The position numbers were made by a program, and so were the translations under genes. Below, one piece after another: positions 12,152 to 24,826 of a DNA stretch of 64,000 bases. This stretch comes from Hofstenia miamia (lineage: Eukaryota > Xenacoelomorpha > Acoela): NCBI GenBank assembly GCA_004352715.1, contig SCFE01000116.1, forward strand, positions 170,013 through 234,012, read 5' to 3'. Position 1 is the stretch's first letter; the number at the start of each line of letters is the position of its first letter. Below the pieces are notes generated by a model, which saw nothing but the letters and a program-made list of their open reading frames with translations, made no database searches and had not been told where the DNA came from.

Positions 12152-13872
12152 ATCTGTGTAAGAGCAAAAATAGTATTGTCTTAAATATTTAAAATGTATT
12201 TTTCTTAAAAAATATACTTTTTGACAACCCTGTGAAGAGTAATTTAGAATATGCAGTGTTTGTGATGAACAGAATCATAATAAATAAAAGGGAGGGGGCA
12301 TTGATCAAATCCTTTAGTTTGATTCATTCGATATTTATAACAGAGTTGCCTCATCTCATCCATTTGACCTTAGTTGTCAATTTTCTTGAGCGCACACACC
12401 TGTTATTTTTTGAATTCACCCAATCATCCCCGAGGATGACTGCTGAGGCTGTGGCAGACTATAAATTACGACATTTTCAATTTTGTATTGACAAACAAAA
12501 TATTCAAATATTCAAAGTTTCGTGTAATGACCAAGACTACCGTTGCCAGCTCATTGACGTACTATTGTAAACTTTCCTTCTTTTTAACCTTATTTCCACT
12601 AGTGTTGCTTTGTCTGAATTGTGAATAATTTTATGCAAACCTACAAAGAAATATTGAAAGGTTTTTACATGGACACACCTATGCGGTAGAGACCGTTCAA
12701 ATAACGATAAAGATATGTGCTAAAACATGTGCTTATGTCTGAATTACATGCCAATATGAAATTTTTCAACGAGAAATCTGATTTCTGTACAAATATTCAA
12801 GTTATTTCCTTACCCAGTGTTTAGATAATGAGGCGGTTGGATTGTAGAATTATCCTTATAATTCTTCTAATTTATTCAAAATAGAAGGTATACTGTATAG
12901 CCACATGAAACCATTGAACCAGAATACCTAATTGAATTACAGATTTTACAAATAAAAAAATACTTCAGATGCAAAATTGTTTGAATTTTTTAAATCAACA
13001 AAAAACAATCAATGTTTTGATTCAAAGTCCATGTACTAAAAAACCAGTAATTCTAGAAGATGTATGTATTAATATATTTAACATTAATGCTAGTACGAAA
13101 TATTGGTAGGATTTGAAAGTACATTCTTAATCACATGTATATATATTATCAATTATTCTTGCGCTTTCTCATGGCAAATGCAAAATTTGTGAAACAATCG
13201 TTCTACTGAAAAAGTTATTTTCAAATAATAGATTTCATCAAATATAAACAATTTAATATATTCATATATAATTTATTTGTACTGGTTATTATGGCTTTTG
13301 TAAGTTAGTGATACATTGCCACTGAAATGATTAACTAAAAGATTGTAAATTAAATTTGACATGCCTTCAGAAAAAACTTAGATTATTTACATTGAAATTG
13401 TGTTTATTGACTTTTAAAATCGAGATCTTTTGACTTCCTCTAGTTACTTGATTGGAGCATTACCTATCTTATGATTGGATGCTTTCTCAAAAAATGGATT
13501 TTTATTTTTTTAATTTTATTTGAATTTTTATTAAATTTAAATGTTGATAATCGATTGTAGGCAAACAAAGGCTTTTGTTCAATCACGATTTCATGTAGCA
13601 AGCTGCCCAATGGTTATTAATTAACTGTTCTCCTTTCAGCTTTCTTTCGCAAATCTCGGTATTTTATCACAAGCCCCTGCTTTTTTACTCAGTAATTTTG
13701 TATTGGCAGCTTTGGCTTTCCTTTGAATATGGCAAGGCATCATCTAAGTACTTTAATATTTCCTAAATATTTTCGATTTATTGGTATTAGTGAAATTGTG
13801 CATACTCATATATAGGAACTAAAGTTCATATCAAACCACCAATTTTTTCAAAATTTAAATTATTGAATTGTT
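12152..13872. other. No gene recognised
   Basis: An open frame at 12232-12570 (+) has no family features; the rest is AT-rich non-coding sequence. Confidence 0.45.
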
Positions 13873-14298
13873 TTAATTCACGGGGCAAACACTGCCTAAA
13901 TAATATCTTCTTCTACATTCCTTTTCAATGTCAATAAACACCTTTCTTGGAATTCGAGACTCGCGATAAGATTCATCTTTTAGGGCATGCTGCATTTCGA
14001 TTTTCATTTGCTTTTCTTCTTCTTTATTGTCAAATAATGATTCTTCTCGCCGTTGCTTTGATAATAAAGCTGCTCTTCTGCTCCGTAATTCTGAATAATC
14101 ATTATTTAGATGATAAAAAGAGAGATCGTCACATTTGTATGGGCGTCCCACTCGTGCAATGTTAGCAATAACGTCAGTAACAATTCGATGACGTATAATC
14201 CTGAATGAATTTTTGTCTTGAACAGCACAATTTGCTGACCATACTGGGTGTGAAGACATTTCTATAATTGACTTCAGACATTTAGGAATTGAAGACAT
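13873..14298 (-). CDS. Small charged single-exon protein, 141 aa (hypothetical)
   Basis: A complete frame from ATG (14296-14298) to stop at 13873, followed about 90 bases downstream by AATAAA (complement of 13777-13782). The N-terminal half contains HPVWSANCAVQDKNSFRIIR. The C-terminal half is a charged, probably helical stretch (ELRSRRAALLSKQRREESLF, then EEEKQMKIEMQHAL) ending in a Cys/Arg/Tyr-rich tail. Composition and length are better than surrounding chance frames. The RRAALL...E...E pattern loosely recalls small ciliary microtubule-inner proteins such as CFAP141/C1orf189, but that is a guess from memory. No signal peptide or membrane segment. It could be a retrocopy or a real intronless gene. 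Confidence 0.5.
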   Translation of the reverse strand: MSSIPKCLKSIIEMSSHPVWSANCAVQDKNSFRIIRHRIVTDVIANIARVGRPYKCDDLSFYHLNNDYSELRSRRAALLSKQRREESLFDNKEEEKQMKIEMQHALKDESYRESRIPRKVFIDIEKECRRRYYLGSVCPVN

Positions 14299-14817
14299 AA
14301 TCGAATTTTCAGAAATTCTAAATGAAAGCAGTGAGAAAGAAATTTTAGTATGAATGAGCTAAACAATTTCCCAATTAATTCACAGCACTTATTTAAAGTT
14401 TATAATTTAGACTGGTTACATATTTTTCAAATATCTTGTAATATATTTTGCAAAATATACATATAATTGGATTAAATATTCTTGGTAATTGATAAAATAC
14501 TCGAATAAGTTAAAGTAATGAATCAGCTTATTTCTAACATGTTTGCATCTTTATGGAATGAACCTAATAACTTAAAATTTTAGAAGGAAAACATATCAAG
14601 TTTATTAATTAGGATTATAAAAGTGTATCTGAAAATCAATTTACTCAGTTTTTGTCATAATCACATATCATATCTAGTACATTTTATCTTAGCGTCTATT
14701 TACCAAAATAGAGCTAGGCGCCGCATTCTCACGGCGTAGCCATAATTTTTATCGGCGGTGGCGTAGAGTGAAAAATAACACTTTTAAGTTAATAGTTTTT
14801 TTCACAAAATTATAGTC

Positions 14818-16916
14818 TCATGAAGCGACATTGGGTATATAATGTTTATGATGGTAATTGAAGATCATTTTTTTAGAAATGATTAAGCCACTAGAGGACC
14901 TCACTCTTTCACTTGCAATTGCAGTGACAGGCATTTCAAAAATTGTTCGAGCTATCTTTGCAATTCTTTCGAAGTGTGCTTTATTGTTCTTCCATAGCAC
15001 CGAAGTCTCCGTATTGATTTCCTCATCAGTTAAATTCACGCTTATATATTTTGTTACCTCGTTGCTTAATGTAACCTGCGTTGTTCTATACAGGGATCGT
15101 TAGATTTTAATCGCGATTAATCGTATGAAAAAAATTTTTGGCGATACATTAATCATAATCGCTGCTGCCAGGAGATTAATAATCGCGATTAATCGTCGAT
15201 TAATCTCCTTCTGATTAAAAATATTCAAAATACAATATATCAATTGAAAGATATTCAAAATAGAAAATATCAACTATTATTGTTATTTGAGATTATTTCC
15301 TGAAGTCATTTTACTCCACATGTACTTGTTAGGGGAACGAAATATTTGGATCTCTAAGTTGAGGGGTAATAAACGATTTTGGTAATCAAATAGAGCATAA
15401 CCAGGTTTGCTGAACAGTCTCTCAACCTGGCGTGATAAAATCAAGGATTCTTATATATAGAATTAGGCGACATCCTACGCTTCCTAAGTATGTTAGATGC
15501 CTAATCATCACGCTCTTCTTCTATGCCCGGTGTTAAGGTTTTCTTTTGTAATCATCCCTAGTTGAAAAATCTTTAAAAACTTTCCAGAAACTTCAATTTA
15601 CATTAAAATCTTTGAAGAAATTGCAGATCTTTAAAAAGTTATTGTTTAATTCAAGATCTTTAAAAATGCGCAATTCTTGTATAAAATTAAAGAAATTACA
15701 GATCTTTAAAGAATATAAATTTTTATCTTAAGAATTCTTTAAAGAAATAAATTTCTTATTAAAAATCAAAGAAACTGCAGATAATTATTTTATGTTGAAC
15801 AGTTATAAGTTTTAGTAGCATATATGTTTCTAGGTTTGACTTAGCAACATATAATTTCTTTATCATATTATAAGACTTTAGAAATACCATACATTTAGCA
15901 AATATTTCAAACATATAAATATTTGGTTAAGTTTTGCAAGTAGAAAATCAAGAATTCCTCATAGCATCATTTGATGTATAAAATGTAGAAAATTTCCAGG
16001 GAATAAAATGCATTGATTGCATGCATAGAATTTCTCTCTCTATAAACATTGAAATTATACATGTTTTATTATGAGATGATTATACATGGTTATATGGATA
16101 TATATACATAAATAATTTTAATGACTCATTTAGAATATTCGCCCAATCTCAATGATATATAATTGACCTTAGCAAATCGCTGTTTTGCTAATAATAATTA
16201 ATCTTAAAACAGTGTATCACGCAGAGTAAAGTCATTGATGACAAGAATAGTGGCCATAGATAAGATCAAACTGAAAATGACAACACGCAACTGAATGCAT
16301 AAGCATCAACTTAATTAGAATAATCTAGATTAATCGAGCACGCTGCTTACGATTAATCTAATCTACTTGACCAGCACGAACGATTAATCAATTAGATTAA
16401 TCTCGATTAATCGCGTTGACGATTAATCATGTTGGATCCCTGGTTCTATATCAGTAAAGCATCTTGTAAAAATTCAAATGTTCTTGTAGAAGGAAATTGT
16501 GAATATCTTTGACGTATCTCGTTGACTGTATTGATTTCAACCTTGAGAGGATACAGAAATTTCGAGGAGGTCATTACTTTAGGGGTAAGGAAGTATACAA
16601 TAGATTTCAATTTTTCAAGCTAGGATCCAACATAACTGCTGTTATTTAATTATGCAAGGACGGCAATCGATTATCCCACATTATTTGAGCAGTGAAGAAA
16701 TGGTTGTTGAAAGTTGGTTGTACATGCTGGTAAAGTACGTCTCAAAACAGTGACGTTAAATTTAATGTGGGATACTTGCAACCCTCTAAACTTATTCACT
16801 GCATCAATAAGTTTTGTTTCTTTATTCTCAAGAAGTATTTCAATTTGCTTCATCTTACAGAACAATTGATTGACTTTACGATATGATATAAATGCATTAT
16901 ATATATGTATATACAA
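14818..16916 (-). pseudogene. hAT transposase fossil, split by a younger hAT insertion
   Basis: On the - strand the upstream part (16916-16451) contains AVMLDPSLKN followed by LKSIVYFLTPK, the region before the hAT catalytic C-terminus. The downstream part (15082-14818) encodes NKAHFERIAKIARTIFEMPV, then TAIASERVRSSSGLIISKK, an unmistakable hAT C-terminal dimerisation domain (IPATS..SERVFS..G.I...R). The parts are separated by the element at 15091-16442. Stops and frame changes mean it is inactive. Confidence 0.85.
15091..16442. mobile_element. hAT element nested in the hAT fossil, with 8-bp target duplication
   Basis: GTTCTATA occurs at 15083-15090 and 16443-16450. The ends are CAGGGATC (15091-15098) and its exact inverse GATCCCTG (16435-16442). 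Both subterminal regions are crowded with GATTAATCG/CGATTAATC motifs in both orientations (15105-15205 and 16325-16430), probable transposase-binding sites. On the - strand, about 15442-15310 encodes SRQVERLFSKPGYALFDYQN and RLLPLNLEIQIF, a hAT transposase C-terminus, so this is an internally deleted copy of an autonomous hAT element. Confidence 0.92.
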
Positions 16917-17601
16917 GACTTAAATTAATCAAAAATAAGCTTACAATATATAAAAAAATAAGTTATTTATAAGAAGATCTTACTTGTCTACATTGACGGC
17001 AACTGCAACAAATGTACCACGTGCACATATTATTTCTGTCATACCTGTTTCTTACATAATTTTCAAGGAATTCTTTTAATCTTCCTATCAAAGTAATTTG
17101 ATAAATAAAAAATGTTTTTTGATTTCAGAATTTTAAATATTTTCTTTGAAGATGATCTTGTACTAATTATTTGTTTTTTAATAAGGAAAATAATCAAATG
17201 CTCTTATTGCAGTCTTCCCAATTAGAATATTTTTAAGTAATATGATATCACTGAATTGAAATTAGAGAGTTATGGGTAAAATTTTATCATTCACAATAAG
17301 TTTATTGTCTAAAATGCTATCATTGTTGTATATCCAACGTAAGCATTTTCTTTGAAAATTTCTGCGTGATGGCAACCAGCATTGTGAAGCATAAGTAAGG
17401 GTTGATAAAATGCAACTTTTAAATAAATTCAATTTAATCTTATTCGGATAAACAAAGGCACATTTCGTTTAATAAAGTAGAAATAATTTCTTCTTTTGTT
17501 TAATATTTAATATGAATGCCTTGATCACATTAGATTACAAATAATAATAAGTCCCAAATCTTTCATGTCATTTGTAAAAGAAATGATGGAATTATTATAT
17601 A

Positions 17602-17644
<43 letters not shown>

Positions 17645-18641
17645 ACACATATATATATATATAATTTTATAATGCCTAATATATATATAATTTTATATGC
17701 CTAATAAATATATACATATATATAGTATATAATGCTTAATATATATATATATATATATATATATGAGGAATTATAAAATGATCAACAATTGGAATTCAAG
17801 AGTTTGTGTGGAACCTACGTTTTGTTTTCAACAAGACACTACTTTAATTAAATAAAAAAACTCACGCATTATAATGAATTTCTAGAATTTTGATGAGTTC
17901 CTCAAACACTATTTTAGAAATCTTATACATACTTTAAATGTTACAAAAGTCAATGATCGTAATATACACGTTATTAATAATTCCAATATTTTCTTCTCAT
18001 ATTGTGGGTTTGCATTTCTTGTAGTTTATTTTTTTTACTTTAGATTCTATTACGCATCATATTAAATGTTCGATAAAGCTTTTCATGGTGTCAAAATATA
18101 AGTATCGCAACTTTTTAGAATGGCTTAGATATAAATAAACTAAAAAGACGTTTCCCAAGCAAAAATGATTTAGCAGAATATAAAGTTTTTTACATAAAAT
18201 GAAAATATGACATCTTGAGTCATTGCTATATGGATATGATATTAGATATACTAAATCTTTTGCTACCATAGCAAGTACAATGTATATTATTTTACTTTAA
18301 ACGAAATTATAACAAAACCATGTCGTTTCACTCCTAGCTCCACTTCAAACTCGTATCGTATCATCCTAATTGTATCAAAATTCGTTGTTTAATTCGCCTA
18401 TAAAAATCTAAGCATAATAAAAAATTATATGTGTTTGGAAATTTAAATTCATTTATTTTATTTTCAACATGGCATAATGAATAAAAATTCACTCTAGTTA
18501 TGGTTATTTCAGAGTAGCTGATGTGTACAAATTCATAAATATTTTCAGAGAAGTTAACAGAATTTTCAGTCAATGAAAAACTGAATTTGTTGCATTGCAT
18601 AGTTGGACACTAAATTAATATGTTTTTTTTTCATATCATTT
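16917..18641. repeat. No gene seen; TA microsatellites at 17604-17764
   Basis: AT-rich DNA with TA runs at about 17604-17641, 17650-17663 and 17740-17764 separated by ATAATGCCTAATATA-type units. Frames at 18057-18269 and 18361-18600 (-) are not recognisable. Confidence 0.5.
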
Positions 18642-18956
18642 TTAATTCATAATCGGAGATTTAAGGAAAGCATACATTGAATCGCCCACAAGAACTTGAT
18701 TGTTGAATAGGAAAAAGGTGTAATCAATAAACTTTGGACCAAAAAATTCACAAAATTGTCCAATAATCAATGCGTCGTCTGCAGTAAGACTCGCACTACC
18801 AGGCATTACGAAAATGAAGCCATGAATCCCACAAGGCATTGCATAGATAAATTGACTAATGCAGCAGAGTATTTCTAAATTATCTCCAGAAAACAATGCA
18901 GGTGTATCGGCAACACGAAGAATACCACTCGAGGAACTGCAATATTTCAATCGAGC
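18642..18956 (-). CDS. AIG1/GIMAP-like GTPase exon (partial, possibly a pseudogene)
   Basis: The acceptor TTTTTTCTTAG|GCT (AG at 18957-18958) opens a phase-0 exon read to a stop at 18642. It contains ADTPALF, a variant of the DTPGLF G3 motif, then EI..CISQFIYAMPCGIHGF and FVMPGSASLTADDALIIGQF, followed by FGPKFIDYTFFLF, which is the layout of AIG1 domains (G3, PGPHAFLLV, T-x-D, FG...Y..vLFT). The G4 motif (usually RxD) reads NNQ, and the frame stops before the G5 region. I could not find a P-loop exon upstream on this strand. It may be a decayed copy or an exon of a gene whose other exons I missed. The family binds GTP and sits on membranes in immune and stress contexts. Confidence 0.55.
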   Translation of the reverse strand, partial: ARLKYCSSSSGILRVADTPALFSGDNLEILCCISQFIYAMPCGIHGFIFVMPGSASLTADDALIIGQFCEFFGPKFIDYTFFLFNNQVLVGDSMYAFLKSPIMN

Positions 18957-18998
18957 CTAAGAAAAAACACACGTGAATGCATTTGACAATAGTGCATT

Positions 18999-19010
18999 GT
19001 GATTATATAT

Positions 19011-19046
<36 letters not shown>
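18999..19046. repeat. (TA)n microsatellite
   Basis: Two adjacent TA runs just upstream (on the - strand) of the AIG1-like exon acceptor. Confidence 0.95.
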
Positions 19047-19047
<1 letters not shown>

Positions 19048-19780
19048 TAGATCATACTATTTATGATTTTAACTTAAAGTATTCTTTCTATGAATACTTT
19101 TCCTAGAATCTTTAACTATTTTTTAGCAGCAATAATTACACAACTTTAAATAAGTACATACCATTCGACTGATTTCAGTAGAAGTACAGTTTCACTCCTT
19201 TCCAAATCTAATAAATCCCCAATAAAATATTTATTTCAATATCCATTGGTTCATTGAAGCGGATCGATTATATGCCTACGGCATTTTATTAAATGTCTGA
19301 AATAATTATTTCGCATCATCAATTAGTTGTTTTAAACTTATTGTACTCGTATACATGATAGAGTTAATTATTAATGCATTTTGGTAGTTCATTCACAATT
19401 AGACTTAACTTAAATTCTACGAGGAATTTTTCAAAATCTGTAAAAGTTTCGTCAAAAAATTGTGATGAGGGTACTTAAAATCTCAAAAAAACACAAGATA
19501 GAGAATTGTATCGTCCTTTTTCAACATTTATTCGGCACCTGGCGCTGTTCTACGGCACGACAACATCTGAATTGCATACGTTTGTCCTGAACAGGGCTCA
19601 TGCAATTTTTCTCCAAAAAGCAAATTATTTGAGGGTAATTGTTCTTTCGATGTGCATTGTACTAACTCATTATCTGGACATTAGATATGGTAAGAATTAG
19701 AATTTTTTACAAAAACTCTATGTCTCATTGAAAGAACTTAATATTTTTATATATTTCAGGCATATTAATAATTCTTAACA

Positions 19781-19935
19781 CAAAACTTCATTATTACATT
19801 AGTGCACGTAATCCATAGTTGTGTCCATATAAAAATCTTTCAATATTGTGTGTTGGATAAAGTTGTTCAAAAATTTGAACAAAGCAGTTTGTACATTAAT
19901 GTAACGCTAGTGGAAATAGGGTTGAGCCCAGGAAC
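19781..19935. repeat. Dispersed repeat, copy A
   Basis: This shares with 32408-32555 a run of matching blocks in the same order: ATTACATTAGTGCACG / ATTACACAAGTGCGCAC, GTGTCCATAT, TTTTTCAATATT-like, and AACGCTAGTGGAAATAGGGT / AACGCTAGTAGAAATAGGGT. It is an old interspersed repeat of unknown class. Confidence 0.55.
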
Positions 19936-20609
19936 ACCTGAATTCATATTAATAATCTTTAGTTCAAATAGAAAAACTGAAATCAGTTGTCCATCTAATT
20001 ATTTCTCTGTTTGATTTAAAGCATCCAAAAAACAAATTGAAAAATTAAAATAATTCATAAACTTTAGGCTTCTAGAAGTAAGGCTTATCAAATATATTTA
20101 ATTATTGTATTGTAAATCTCCAGACCCATATTAAAAATAGTTATTTTTACATCTCGATATTTAATAAGTGTTGTTAACATTTATATTCTTACAGTTGCTA
20201 ATTTGTACTTTATTAAATTCATTAGAATGTTTGTGACCAAAAATGCGTGAGTAAACTTTTTGCTGAAATCGTAATGTATTTTGTCTAGAATATAGCATTT
20301 CATAAAAATATTTTAAAAATTCAGTTTACCATAGCAAGCAAAGAAAGTGCTAAAATTATGACGTCAAAGGCACTTTGCGCATTTATTCTAATGTCTCATT
20401 TGCAAGCCCTTAGTGCATAGTTCTTTAATGTTTTTGCAATAATTTTGTTGATGCAAATTCTTGCCCAATACTTTATGCGATTAAAAATTACTATGAAGAT
20501 AAATATTCCTAAATCAAATGACACATATGCATAGGATATATTTAACTGAATGATTTGGTAAATCACATCTTCCCCGCTAACTACGAAAGACATTACATAT
20601 TTCGAAACC

Positions 20610-22225
20610 TGGTGTTAGGAGTCGAGCCATGTAGGTGTAAATTCCAAAAACGTGGAGAAATTATAAAATATACTTAAAAATGTAGTAGAAAAATATTAGT
20701 AATTCTAGTAATTTTATCTAGGTGTATTATATAAGCAAAAATTAATGCCAGTGGTAAATGTCATATTCTGTAATTGAATCAATGTACTGACACATTTTAA
20801 GCTTCAATAACGTTTTAGGTAGTCTTTTGCTTTATGATAAACACTAGTGCGTTAGGAAGCTCGAGATCTATTGTATGCAACTAGCGATCCGCGCTCACAA
20901 TCCGGCCTGCCAAGCATATCTGGGCTTCCTTGATAACATCTTTTATATAATTTTTTACCCTATCTAATATATTTTTTGAGAATAACAGCAATATACTTTA
21001 AATAAAGACCAGTCTTATTTCCATTTTTTATATCAAAGTTTTTTTGTGCTTATTCAGAGAACAAAATGGGTGACAATCTGTCCCTCCATGTACTAAAAAA
21101 TTATTAGGGGGACCTTCTACAATCTTACAAATAAATTTACACACTCCTGTTCTAAATGTATGCTAGTTTCACAACTGATTTGAAAACCAAGCAGAGGCCC
21201 AAGTATTGGTAATTAATCATAAAATTTGCTTAACATGAGACCAATTATCTGGTAATGAAAAATTAAAGTACGGCTAAGAGCAACAGAAAAATCAGTCTTT
21301 ACCTTAAAGCCAAGCTTTTTCTAATTGCAAGGCTTGTTGGCAAATTTATGTGTAAGGTTTCCAATTCTTCCAGACATTTGAAGCTGCTGAAGATCGTTTA
21401 TGAAATCCATGCGTACCTGTTCTCAAGGATGTTTTCAAATTCTTTATAATAACATTTTATCAATTTTTTCAGGTTTACAGTAGTTTTTGCTCTTGAAAAT
21501 GAAAGGAAGGCAGTATGCTCCATTAGAGTAAAAGTTCAACAATAATCACAATGTAGTTTATCTTAAGCTTCATATATCCAGTAAACCTTAAATCTAACAA
21601 AATGTATGTTTGTAGGAAGTTCCACCAAATATGTGGGTTCGATATTTTTAGGGCAACTGCGGTTCTAGAAAATTTTGAACAGGGGCGGTTCAATATTTTT
21701 CTTAATTATAAAAGTATAATTGCCAATTTATGTAAACTCGAATCCTGTTTCAAAATTTGCCGGATTTATGAAATTCTCAACAAAAGCTTTAGGGTATATA
21801 TTTATGCAATTGACAGCTAGTGCTAGCTAGGCTTCTTAAGACACTTTTCACTCAAAAGTAGCAGAAGTTCTTCAAAGAATGGGCTTTATCTTGTGAACAC
21901 CACCAAAATTTATAAGTATTTCCATATTCACACAAAGCTTAGATAGTATTTGAAAATGGGCTGGGAGAGAGGAGTGGGAACAGCCGTCCTCCCTGCTTGG
22001 CTAATGAATAACAAAATTAAACGCAAATTAGTAATTCAATTCCATAGTTTCCTTAGCAATAACAGCCGTGTTTTATACTACGTATTTAATCTTCTTATGT
22101 AAAATTTACATGAAGAAGTGGCATGATGTAATTTATTAATTCGAGGGAAATTTTATTATTAAAATTATTTCTGTAATATTTGTCAACCATTCAGCAATAA
22201 ACCTCGAAAAATAATTTTTGGAAGT
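20610..22225. repeat. Dispersed 1.3-1.6-kb repeat family, copy 1
   Basis: Collinear with 35264-36609: ACGTGGAGAAATTATAAAAT, then GAGACCAATTATCTGGTAAT, TGGCAAATTTATGTGT, TTATGAAATCCAT, AATAATCACAATG and CTTATGTAAAATTTA all occur in the same order. There is no coding capacity. The ends here are less clear than in copy 2; this copy also holds extra sequence. Confidence 0.75.
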
Positions 22226-24542
22226 GAGAATTATTAAATTTACATCAAAATATACAGTTGTTTACAGATATTTAATTCATGCTCTATAGCTAGGTCCCCA
22301 AACCACCGTGCGATTTTTGTTATATTTAATAACAAAATATGTCAGCAAACTGGTGAAATGTTGATGAGCTCGCTACTTGGCCTAATTATGGTTCAATTAG
22401 TAATGATCATTGAGAATAAATTTCAAGAAAACAAATTTCAACATTTTGAATTTTCATAAAGTATGGTGAAGGTAAAAAAATTGAGTTTTTGCAATTGATG
22501 TTCAATTTGTAATTATTTTCAGTAATTCATATTCACAGTTTAAAATGTCTAAGGTATATTTAAATGAATAAATAGCAATAAACTTTATAAGGACACAGAA
22601 ATGAATGCAAATATTTTACTTCAAAATATAACTTCTTAATGAATATTTCGTTGGGCTAAAAATTAAATGGAGACAAATGATGCCCTAAATTTAATATTGC
22701 GCAATGTTCCCTATGTTGTATAGTTTTTTATTAAAATAATCCAGAAATAGCTGCCAATTAAACGCTTTGTTTGAGTTTCAAGCGTGCACTTCCTTAGTGG
22801 TATAGAATTTAAGCTCAACGCAAGATAACGCAATCATTTGTTTGGCTTGCTATCGGTAAGTTGCTATTCGATTTGTTTAGAAACGCGTTTAGTTGTTCGT
22901 TGTTGCAGTGTTTCATATTCAATTATGAGTAATTGAAAACAGTTCAGTTAACAAAACTCACAACCAATTAGGGCCTTGAATTTGAAAACAACTTTGAAGA
23001 AATATACCTATATGAAAAATATGCATGATCTAGACATTAAATGCGGAGCCTAAATATAGTAATTCTAATAATAATAATAATATAGTAGGGTCAGTTGCTT
23101 TAAAAATGAAAATATTTTTATGATATTTGTTCGAAACTTGATTGTAATTAAGTGCATAAATATGCAAAAATCCAGTCAACTACTTCAATTTAGGGCTTGC
23201 ATCACTACACTGTAGTGCCATGTGCACTTCTTTGCGTGTTAACTGTTTCAATATGTCCTACACAAATAATTCTAATTAATAAACGTGTATGCATTCATAC
23301 AAGGATATATTCTATATAAACGAAGTGATTGAAAAGGTGCTTTTCCGTTATTTATTACTGATGAAATGACTAAAAATGACAGACTAGCATTTAGACATAC
23401 ATAATCATTATATAGTTACAGATTTTTATTACATGTTTATATGCAGGTTATTTGAAATTATATGTTGCAAATTTCCAGTACCTATTTATATTAATGGTGT
23501 ATGTTGATTTTTTTGCGATTTAATTGATTTGAAGTAGAACTTGGTTTTGATCTATGAGTACTTGGGCAGAAATGATTAATGAATTGCAAAAATAAAAACT
23601 AAAACAGTAGCATTTGTTTCTGCTATGCTTGTCTTAAACATCAGTGTGAGTACTCTTTATAAGAAGTTGCTTACAATCTCAAATATGAGATTACAATAAT
23701 GTCTTTCAAAAAGTAAATACACTTACGCCTTTGTTTGATAAAGTTTACTCAAAAAGCAGAACACATGCATTAATGGCTAAAAAATAGATCTTCATGACCA
23801 ATTTAAACAATCAAAACAACATTCCACTTATAAAAATCGTTAAATAATTTTTCAAATAAGCAGCATAAAATCTGAAAAACTTATTCTAAAGAGTGAATAG
23901 TATTTGTACATATTTTTCTATTTATGTAACATAATGCCCATTCCAGTAAATTTTTTCATCGCTGTCCATAGTAAATATATTAATTACTTAGCATCTCACA
24001 GAACTGCGTCCGATTTCTTAGGAATTTCAATTTTTTCGTTCCTCCTGCCAAATATGCAATACTAAAATTTGTTTTAAAAAAGTCAAAAACATTAAATTTT
24101 TGTTGAAAATTGACATTTAGAAATTTTCGGCTTAACATATTACCTTGTAGAATTGGTAAATATATTTACAAAAACTACTATTTATAAACATTTGCATACA
24201 AAATACAACAAATATTATCACATATATAATTATCAGCTAAGATGGCATAATTACAATGTACAGTTCATAAAATGCATTTTTATTTTTCAATACTTATAAA
24301 GAATGATGGATTCCTAAACGAAATTATTTAAGATTTAATTTCAAAAACCCATATGTATCAATGTATTTTATGAAATTGTAGCTCTGTAGTTATTATTCAT
24401 TGCTTTTCTGTATTTAATACTTGAAAATGCTATATCATTTTATTAATTGCTTATGCCAAAAATAACTCAATATTCGATTGGTTGCGATTTATAGCACTTA
24501 TGTCATTGTGCATCACTATATATGGATTTGGCTATATATAAA
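22226..24542. other. No gene seen
   Basis: About 2.3 kb of AT-rich sequence with no convincing frame, repeat pair or RNA gene. Confidence 0.45.
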
Positions 24543-24549
24543 ACTGATA

Positions 24550-24792
24550 AATGTATGCATATATACATATATATACATATATACATATATGTACATATAC
24601 ATATATACATATATGTACATATACATATATACATATATGTATATATATACATATATACATATATGTATATATACATATATACATATATGTATATATACAT
24701 ATACATATATGTATATATACATATACATATATGTATATATACATATATATACATATATGTATATATACATATATATACACATATATATATAC

Positions 24793-24826
<34 letters not shown>
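24550..24826. repeat. Compound microsatellite of TATACA/TATATG units
   Basis: About 280 bases of alternating ACATATATACATATATGT-type units ending in a pure TA run. The unit is its own reverse complement, so the array can fold on itself, and it leaves long open frames (Tyr/Ile/Met/His only) on both strands that are not genes. Confidence 0.97.

Noticed and set aside
12232-12570. 112-codon + strand frame next to the hAT element
   Set aside because: No domain, no clear splice context, composition like surrounding DNA; probably chance.
19506-19700. Possible exon ending at ATG|GTAAGA
   Set aside because: A donor-like site is present and the segment is less AT-rich, but I found no acceptor, family match or partner exon.
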